A stretch of 64,000 nucleotides of DNA, from the NCBI RefSeq assembly GCF_036785885.1, contig NC_092326.1:42184287-42248286 (forward strand), in the 5' to 3' direction. The notes beneath the pieces are model-generated. The model was not told where the DNA came from. It did no database searches and saw only the letters and a program-made list of their open reading frames with translations. Position numbers and translations under genes: made by a program. Position 1 is the first letter of the stretch, and each line of letters opens with the position of its first letter. This document shows positions 58,766 through 64,000 of the stretch, in pieces. The stretch comes from Coffea arabica (Eukaryota; Streptophyta; Magnoliopsida; Gentianales; Rubiaceae).

Positions 58766-60448
58766 ACTTGTTTCGTACTACACAATAATTAATATACGTA
58801 AGCTTAGGCTGTTAATGGTGCTGAAAGGAGCAAAATCATTCACTCACCATTATGCAGAAAGCTACGAATATAAAAAGCTAGAAGCTGTTGTTTTGATCCC
58901 TGAATTGTCTACGAGGGAAAGTCCAAAGCAAACAAAAATCTTCACAATTATCCCAGTGATAGAAGCGTAGAAATTCTATTGGCTGATATTAGTAATGCGA
59001 CCTTATCTTTATCACACAGCAACAAAGCACCATCAGCAATATCAACGTCAGAATCCACAACTCAGCTCCCAAATTGAGCCTATTTAATTGATTGACACTT
59101 GAGTAGGATGTAGATCTACTCGACGAGCTGTCTAATTAAAGGTTTGACTCGAATTCGATCGTCTAGTTCGAACTATTCGATAAAGTAATCGAATTGAGTT
59201 CGAATAGAAAAAAAAAATCAAAACTCAAATATTTATAGAATCTTTTCGAGTAGTGTATTTATAATATATATATATATATTAATTATTTATTGTAAACTTA
59301 TTAAATTTACAAAAAATTTTGAGTTTGAGAGCTCGACTAAGTTTGAGTTCGGATAAGGTAAAATTAATCCGAACAACTCAAATTTAAAGAGTTCGATAAA
59401 CTCGAGTTCGAACTCGACTCCACGGCAGCAACCCTCCATTTGAAAATGACATTAGCAAGATTGCTATGAACATCATATTGAAATGGGCAGCAATAATAAC
59501 AGTGAGTTGGAGATTTTCCTAACAAGCTGGCATCGGTCGGCCACTTTCTAGCCTCGAAACTGACACCTGGAGCAAAAATGGAATGCTAAAAAAGTTCGCT
59601 ATCTGCTACAGCCTATGGACGGCCCTTTAGACACTTGGCAGTAAAAATAGGGCTGTGGAAACGGTTTGGGTTCTGATATCTGCTGGTCCAGTAAGCAGTT
59701 TCCAAGCCCACCCGCCCAATGACCGGAATTTGTAGGTCAACCTGCCCCCAGTCATCCTTTTATATTATTTTTTTATTTTTAGAAAGGATGCTCCCAATCA
59801 TCCTTAAAAGTGCATGTACGTCAAGCCCTTCTTAGAATTAAATTTCAAGTCAAATGAGGCAGAAAAGGGATTAGAGTATAAGTTTTCTGGTTTTAGGATC
59901 AATACCAGTTTCTTGTTTCTCCACTTTTCTCTTAAATAACTCCACTTTTCTCTTAAATTACTCAAACCTATGATTTGTCGGTTACAGGTGAAACGTCTTA
60001 CCAACTAACTTACACTTTGTTGTTAAATAGAGTATAAGTTTACTTAAAAAGAGATTATATATCGTGATTTATGCTTTCAATTTGGATACTGTTTCTTCTT
60101 CTTCTTTTTTTTTGCCAAGTAAAAATTTCATTTATCTACATCTGAAACAAATTAAACTTATTTGATGTTAGAATTCCGTGAAACATACTAATAGATATTT
60201 GTTAGTCATGGCTTAAAACTAATCCATTATTAACAAAATGGGATTTTGATTTTCCAATTGTAGCACTACACTAAAACTTGGGCATCACTATTTTTTACGT
60301 GATATACAGCCCACAGATGATGATGATGGACAGCTCAAAGTTTGGGATTGCAAAACTCCAAAAACAATTTGCAACATCAAAATTTGTTGATGCATGCTGC
60401 TGTACAGAGCAAGAAGAACCTCATTCCACACCAAGACTTGGACACTAG
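58766..60448. other. Gene-free 3' flank of the receptor kinase gene
   Basis: Sequence rich in TTCGAACTCGA-type motifs at about 59090-59430 resembles the core of the GGGGTG-ended MITE at 27041, suggesting a related relic. The part nearest 60449 should be the 3'-UTR of the kinase gene. No other gene is supported. Confidence 0.45.
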
Positions 60449-63400
60449 CTAATGCTGCCTTCCAGACATTAGATGTACCAGACCTTGGTTTTCATAAATG
60501 GAACCAATATCCCAATCCTCAGTAGTCGATGACAATGTCATTAATGCAACCACAATAGACCTCATGCTTGGCCTGAGCTGAGGATTTTCGTGTGTGCATG
60601 CCCTGGCCAGCTGAGCCATCTGCAATTAGGGAAGAAACAAGTTTTGATAAAAGCAGATAGATGATGGATGTTTAACTAACTACTCCGGTCAAATAAGATG
60701 GAACATGATGACATTTTCTTGTTGGCATTGTTGGTTTACACTACCTTTCGAACTGAATCAAGCGGATAATCGTCGCCGAGCCCGGGATCCATCAGTTTGG
60801 TCAAGGCTTCTAGAGGATCAGGTTGGTTAAAAGCATCCTCAAACTGTGTATGCAACAACGTGACAACATCAAAATCGCGACTCTTGAAGCGGCTTGAAAC
60901 TGTTAACATCAACTGCTAAGTCTAGAAATTGAGCATGATTAATTACCAAAGCAACAAGACCCTTTGATTCTGTAACAACTTCATTCGTCTTGATAATTGC
61001 TTCTTTAGCTGATATAAGCTCATAAAGAACAACTCCAAATGCGTAAACATCTATTTTCGGGGAAACATCACCATACTGGGCATACCTGAATCAATGTAAG
61101 GCCATCCTGCTTTTCATCAGAAGACCTTCCAATCTTACAGATTTACATAATGCAAATGATGACAGTAATTGGATGTGTTTTGCTTTGGGCCAATATGTGT
61201 TTCTTTATTTGTCGGGAATGCAAAAATGGTATACAAAAATTAATCTTACTCTGGAGGCATGTAACCGAAAGTACCCACGAGACGCGTGTTTTGCAGAGAT
61301 GTACTTCCAACTTTTGTAAGTTTTGTAAGTCCAAAGTCAGCAACCTGCAGAATAGGAGATTGATTTTTAATGCAAGGCGAAAGTCATAAGGCCTTCATCA
61401 AATGCTCATATACCACCTGATGTCTTTCACAACCTTTGCTCGGAAGTTTTTGTCTATCAAAATGTTAGCTGGCTTAATGTCTCGATGAATGTAAACAGGA
61501 ACTGTATGCTCATGAATATACTCGAGTCCTCTTGCTGAATCAAGGGCAATCTGCATTCTGGCAGACCAAGGCAATGGTTCCCTACCTGTAAAAGGAATAT
61601 AAATGACATGAGACAGATTGTAAGCAGGATGGATTTCGTGCTGATTTAGGAACTAGGATGCAGCACACTCACCAAAACCACGCAAATGCTGAGTTAGGTT
61701 GCCATTCTCGATGTATTCATAAACCAGAAACAAGGATCCCTCGACACAATATCCAATTAAGCGGACCTACATTGAACTTAAAGTGTATTAATCTGGTTGA
61801 AATTGAAAAATGGGCAATATCTGTGTCAATCCATGGCAAGAGATAGTAAAGAATTCTAAGTACTAGGAATGAGGAACAGGAAAAGTCACAAGTCCATTAG
61901 GAAGAGCGATATACCAGGTTTAAGTGATGAACATGGGTCAAAACCTTCAGTTCAGCAAGGAATGCTTTGGATGCTTGCATATCCATCTGCTTAATTGCAG
62001 CTTTCTACAATTTGAAGGATAAAAAATTTGAAATTAAAAGCCAGATGAAATAGCACTTCAAAGATCAGCAAACTTACGGTTTTATGTAATTTCTTGTACA
62101 TGGGGAAGTTGATGAGGGGAATTACAATCTCAAAATCATATCTTCTACAATCTACTGGAGAATAGTTCAGAAGATTTAAATTTATGAAGTGCTGACATCA
62201 ATAAGATCATGTCATTTTCTTCCTACCCCTTCCAAATAAAGGTTACGATGATGGAGTCAAATGCCTAAAACACCACTGGACGATAAGCTTCAGGAATACC
62301 AACATGAAATAAAACACTCAAAAGTTTCAGGAAGAAAATCATAGACCTATCCTTGCAGCTTTTTTAATCTCCACAATTATCAAAACATGCAATAGCATTC
62401 CCATTTCCCCATTTGTTTTTTTTTTTAAAGTTCATTTCACAAGTAAAGTCCTAAGTTAGTTTGTCCTCATACTAGAGGTGGATTCATCTTCTCTAATTGG
62501 CATCCTTGAATCCTTACCTTAAATAAAATCCATGGATTATCTTCTAACTGTATCAGAGATACTACTCTTTTTTCAAAGACCTAAAATTTTCTTTGACAGC
62601 AAACTCAAGAAGTCAATCAGCTAAACACTTCATTAGTAAGACTGTTGACACTTTTCGTGTATCAAGTGAGCAGAACAAATGTACAAACCTCGCCTCTTAA
62701 CTCCCCATAGAAAACAGAACCAGATCCACCTTGACCAATTTTGTTTGCTAGGCTAAAGTTCATTGTTGCCTCGGCAAGTTCTTCATATGAGAATTCAACA
62801 GATTTGTCCACAGTGATGCCGGGCATTCTTGTAGTGGTGCTGACAAGGGGACCTGATTCCCATATTTTCTCCAGTGCTCCAGGTCCTACATCAATAGAGG
62901 AAAGGTATTTTATGTGTTTGAGAGTTCCAAACATGAATTAGATATACTACCAGAACATCTAAACTGATTGACACCCCCTCCAATATCCGTGATATGCATT
63001 TTTAACTACAGGAAATGAGGTAGACAGTGAATATGTTTGGAGCTCAAATCTTGATGGTCCCATGCAGAAGACAACGAGAAAATCATTTGTCTGGACAAAA
63101 CCATAGTTAGCCTTGAAATGAAAACTAAGAACAGGGAAACTAAAACAATGGACACTTCATATCCTACATCATGCTTAAATGGAAAATGTAATCTATATAC
63201 TATACCGAGAATGGACAAAAAAGGCTACCATGCACATTCTCATCATTTAGTTCATGGGGTTCTGCTTTAGGAAATCCTTCTGATATTCTCCTTTGTCTAT
63301 AGAATATTACATACAAGCAGACGGCCAAGAAAATAGCTCCAGCAAGTACTGCAATTGTAATTCCAGCAATAGCTCCACCTGAGATTCCTGTTCAAAATGG

Positions 63401-63630
63401 CACTTATCAATTGATCTTAAATAATCATTGCCTAAACGCCATGGTTGAACTCAAAAAAATTGTGCCAAGCCACATTTGGTTGCCATTGACGATAAAGGAA
63501 CTAACCACTTGAGCTGCAGGAGAAAAAAAGGATATTAGAAGTGAAAGGGACATTAAAGATGGTTCCAACAAATCAAAGTTTAGTAGTATAAGCTACCTTG
63601 ACTTTAATGGTGGAAAAATTCCATTTTGAT
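60449..63630 (-). CDS. CERK1: LysM receptor-like kinase, CERK1-like (5' part beyond the window)
   Basis: Eleven exons in transcript order: 63630-63597, 63513-63506 (8 nt), 63387-63229, 62885-62689, 62004-61915, 61766-61673, 61585-61434, 61344-61250, 61085-60947, 60843-60745 and 60619-60449. All are in phase; they encode the C-terminal 411 residues. A linker ([12 protein letters not shown]) leads into a membrane helix ([19 protein letters not shown]), then a juxtamembrane part with [19 protein letters not shown]. The kinase has its ATP-binding Lys ([10 protein letters not shown]), HRDIKPAN catalytic loop, DFG, and [14 protein letters not shown]. The ending [20 protein letters not shown] is typical of CERK1. 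CERK1 senses chitin with other LysM proteins at the plasma membrane and also serves symbiosis. The glycine-rich loop reads GQGGSGSV, with Ser where Phe is usual. The LysM ectodomain, encoded by exon 1, is not in the window, so paralogue identity rests on the kinase half. Confidence 0.94.
63506..63513 (-). other. 8-nt microexon of the CERK1-like gene
   Basis: The transcript reads ...CTCCTGCAG|CTCAAGTG|GTTAGTTC. With AG from the previous exon and GA from the next, it encodes Ser-Ser-Ser-Gly, joining LKS to GISGG in frame. Without it the frame breaks, and a pyrimidine-rich tract precedes the acceptor. Confidence 0.85.
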
Positions 63631-64000
63631 CTGCATCAGGGAGAAAACAGTACGTCAAGAAGAGTCTAGCAGTCAGGCTCTCATATTTCCTAGTAAAACG
63701 GCATCATTTACAACAGAATTGACACTTGACACTGATAATTTCCTAGAGAACAAAAAGCTACTCATTATTTCCTACTAGCTCATCATGTACATCAATTATG
63801 AAACCTTTACCACCTCTAAAATGCAATTTTTCTTCACCTGGCTAATCCGACTGTTTCTTCAATTAACTTTGACAAAAAATTGATATCTGTACCTATTTTC
63901 CTTTTCAACTTTTAAATATGCTTCTTTCTGTTGCTAGTGACCAATTCTGTTTTAGCTAGTATCATGCTCATATGAACAGTAGCATTTTCTTGCAGAAAAT
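63631..64000 (-). other. Intron 1 (partial) of the CERK1-like gene
   Basis: The exon at 63630 starts with AT completing an Asp codon, so the preceding exon must end in one base of that codon. I see no LysM-coding sequence in 63631-64000. The large first exon with signal peptide and LysM repeats should lie upstream, beyond 64000. Confidence 0.7.

Overview
The window is nuclear DNA of a flowering plant, almost certainly a eudicot. It is AT-rich, its genes are split by many short GT-AG introns, and the spaces between genes are packed with small non-autonomous transposons (MITE-like elements with terminal inverted repeats, and a tRNA-derived SINE). No bacterial, organellar, viral or CRISPR feature is visible. 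The coding style and repeat types fit an asterid, but the species cannot be named from sequence alone.

Layout. (1) 566-2123, plus strand: a two-exon DUF1068 (NKS1-like) Golgi-type membrane/coiled-coil protein. (2) 3513-8119, minus: a ten-exon Core-2/I-branching (GT14) glycosyltransferase, 400 aa. (3) 8.5-13.05 kb: three large inverted-repeat elements in an otherwise gene-free stretch. (4) 13887-22531, minus: a complete 20-exon bacterial-type leucyl-tRNA synthetase for organelles, 973 aa. (5) 22.5-32.5 kb: gene-free, holding a SINE with target-site duplications, a 666-bp tandem duplication with a later MITE insertion, and other repeats. (6) 32537-37674, minus: a JmjC (KDM3/JMJ25-type) histone H3K9 demethylase, 1160 aa in 12 coding exons, with a probable 5'-UTR exon near 38.8-39.1 kb. 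(7) 39.1-42.4 kb: gene-free, with a Mutator-like MITE bounded by a perfect 9-bp duplication. (8) 42403-52081, minus: an 11-exon OSCA1/CSC1-type hyperosmolality-gated calcium-permeable channel, 769 aa, with a probable leader exon upstream. (9) 53.5-60.4 kb: gene-free, with a three-layer transposon nest and an unexplained GC-rich patch. (10) 60449-63630 and beyond, minus: the 3' part of a CERK1-like LysM receptor kinase (transmembrane segment plus whole kinase domain); the LysM ectodomain lies beyond the window.

The genes are unrelated housekeeping, chromatin, stress-sensing and immunity genes and do not form a pathway. Exon borders were worked out by hand: each junction was checked for GT/AG and for reading phase, and all six coding sequences close in frame. 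LeuRS and OSCA1 are direct neighbours in Arabidopsis (AT4G04350 and AT4G04340), so this window probably preserves that ancient pairing with a JmjC gene between them. I found no evidence of a new biological system. The most notable points are an in-phase 8-nt microexon in the receptor kinase, the nested transposons with recoverable empty sites, and a tandem duplication covering a splice donor in the JmjC gene.
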